A DNA stretch of 64,000 nucleotides from Caldicellulosiruptor obsidiansis OB47 (GTDB lineage Bacteria; Bacillota; Thermoanaerobacteria; Caldicellulosiruptorales; Caldicellulosiruptoraceae). The notes beneath the pieces were generated by a model. The model was given only the letters and a program-made list of their open reading frames with translations. It was not told where the DNA came from and did not search any database. The stretch is from contig NC_014392.1 in assembly GCF_000145215.1 (NCBI RefSeq), positions 2,468,344 through 2,532,343 of the forward strand. The letters are read 5' to 3'. Positions 63,446 to 64,000 of the stretch are shown one piece after another (position 1 is the first letter of the stretch; each line of letters begins with the position of its first letter). The position numbers and the translations under genes were made by a program.

Positions 63446-63667
63446 ATGATGAACATTGTATTTATAGTTTTTGTATATTCAATCCTTTTTGCAATTGAAT
63501 ACTATATCTTAAAAAGAAGATATCTTCAAAAAGAGATGTTTTTTACAAGTTTTTTGATTCTTACAGGATTCATTCTCAGTCTCATCTTGAACATCAAGAA
63601 AAATGTTCCAAACCCCCACGTGCTGATTGAAAAAATCTTTGACAAACTATTTCCTTTATTTATGTAA
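63446..63667 (+). CDS. Small two-helix membrane protein after the ger operon
   Basis: This 73-residue protein has two hydrophobic helices (NIVFIVFVYSILFAIEYYIL and MFFTSFLILTGFILSLIL) joined by a KRRYLQKE loop. AAAGGAGATG lies upstream of the ATG pair. It follows the GerC gene by 26 bp and is likely part of that operon. It could be an accessory like the small GerD/GerQ-type partners, but no family is recognised. Confidence 0.65.
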   Translation: MMNIVFIVFVYSILFAIEYYILKRRYLQKEMFFTSFLILTGFILSLILNIKKNVPNPHVLIEKIFDKLFPLFM

Positions 63668-63699
63668 ACATCAGATTAAAAAACTCTTCACATCACTCC

Positions 63700-64000
63700 A
63701 TAAAATTATCCACAGCACAAACATTATGTTTACCTGACTATCTAAAACCCTTTTTTTCTGCAATTCTTTTTAAACAGCAAAACTTCAAATAGTCAACCAT
63801 CGTTAATCAAGATATCCACATGTGAAAATCTGATTTCAATAAATTTAATTCACAAAAATAATCCACATATCCACAATTTTTATCCACAGATTTTTAACAG
63901 GGTGTAGACAAACTATTCGCTGTGGAAAATTTGATTCTCAAAATATATTTTCTTATTGATGTGGATAATTTTTTTGGTATATTTAATAGTGCTTTTGAAA
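63700..64000 (+). other. oriC: Chromosomal replication origin region (oriC) with DnaA boxes
   Basis: Perfect DnaA boxes TTATCCACA lie at 63706-63714 and 63880-63888, and an inverted perfect one (TGTGGATAA) at 63960-63968. One-mismatch boxes lie at 63812 (ATATCCACA), 63859 (TAATCCACA) and 63867 (ATATCCACA), and an inverted near match TGTGGAAAA at 63921. The stretch is AT-rich and gene-free, next to parAB, rpmH and the mnm genes, the usual origin neighbourhood. dnaA is expected just right of the window. Confidence 0.9.

Overview
The window looks like about 64 kb from the chromosome of an AT-rich, thermophilic, Gram-positive anaerobe of the Clostridia. Gene content and style (DUF1848 protein, Rpn-family PD-(D/E)XK proteins, type I-B CRISPR with an ATTGAAAC repeat end, spoVA and ger operons, WYL regulators, DUF1659/DUF2922/YvrJ set) fit Caldicellulosiruptor or a close relative. 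The genus is an inference, not a database result. The right edge is the chromosomal origin: DnaA boxes fill 63.7-64.0 kb, and dnaA should start just beyond the window.

Region 1 (1-19.4 kb) is a defence and genome-plasticity island. A type I-B cas operon (end of cas1, cas2, cas8b, cas7, cas5, cas3) is followed by four leader-like segments of one family. They serve a decayed two-repeat array (7.4 kb), a main array of 19 intact repeats plus one degenerate repeat (9.2-10.5 kb), a nearly empty array (14.6 kb) and a seven-repeat array with a duplicated spacer (18.1 kb). Between them lie a TnpB-only IS200/IS605-type element, an Rpn-family gene and its relic, a DUF1848 gene and its pseudogene copy, a relic of csx20, and an intact Csx1 (CARF-HEPN) gene. 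Csx1 and a second, intact Csx20-like gene at 28.8 kb are type III signalling accessories, but no Cas10 or Csm/Cmr gene is present here.

Region 2 (19.4-46.9 kb) is a mixed core. It holds a secreted glycosidase-like protein under a cyclic-di-GMP-I riboswitch, a membrane protease pair, bioY with a BirA-type operator, recD2 overlapping it tail to tail, DUF1659/DUF2922/YvrJ, spoVAC-AD-AE, hicAB, an unrecognised three-gene cluster, spoVS, a solute-binding PAS-GGDEF-EAL protein, paired WYL regulators, a chemoreceptor-like protein, a CAP-domain protein, a fumarase subunit, cvpA and a SpoIIE-type phosphatase.

Region 3 (46.9-64 kb) is the classical origin-proximal block: parB-parA between two perfect parS sites, noc, rsmG, mnmG, mnmE, jag, yidC, yidD, rnpA and rpmH, all on the minus strand and so co-oriented with a leftward fork. 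Two insertions interrupt the usual layout. A pstS-alkaline phosphatase pair behind a phased Pho-box promoter sits between parA and noc, and a gerA-type germination operon sits between rpmH and the origin.
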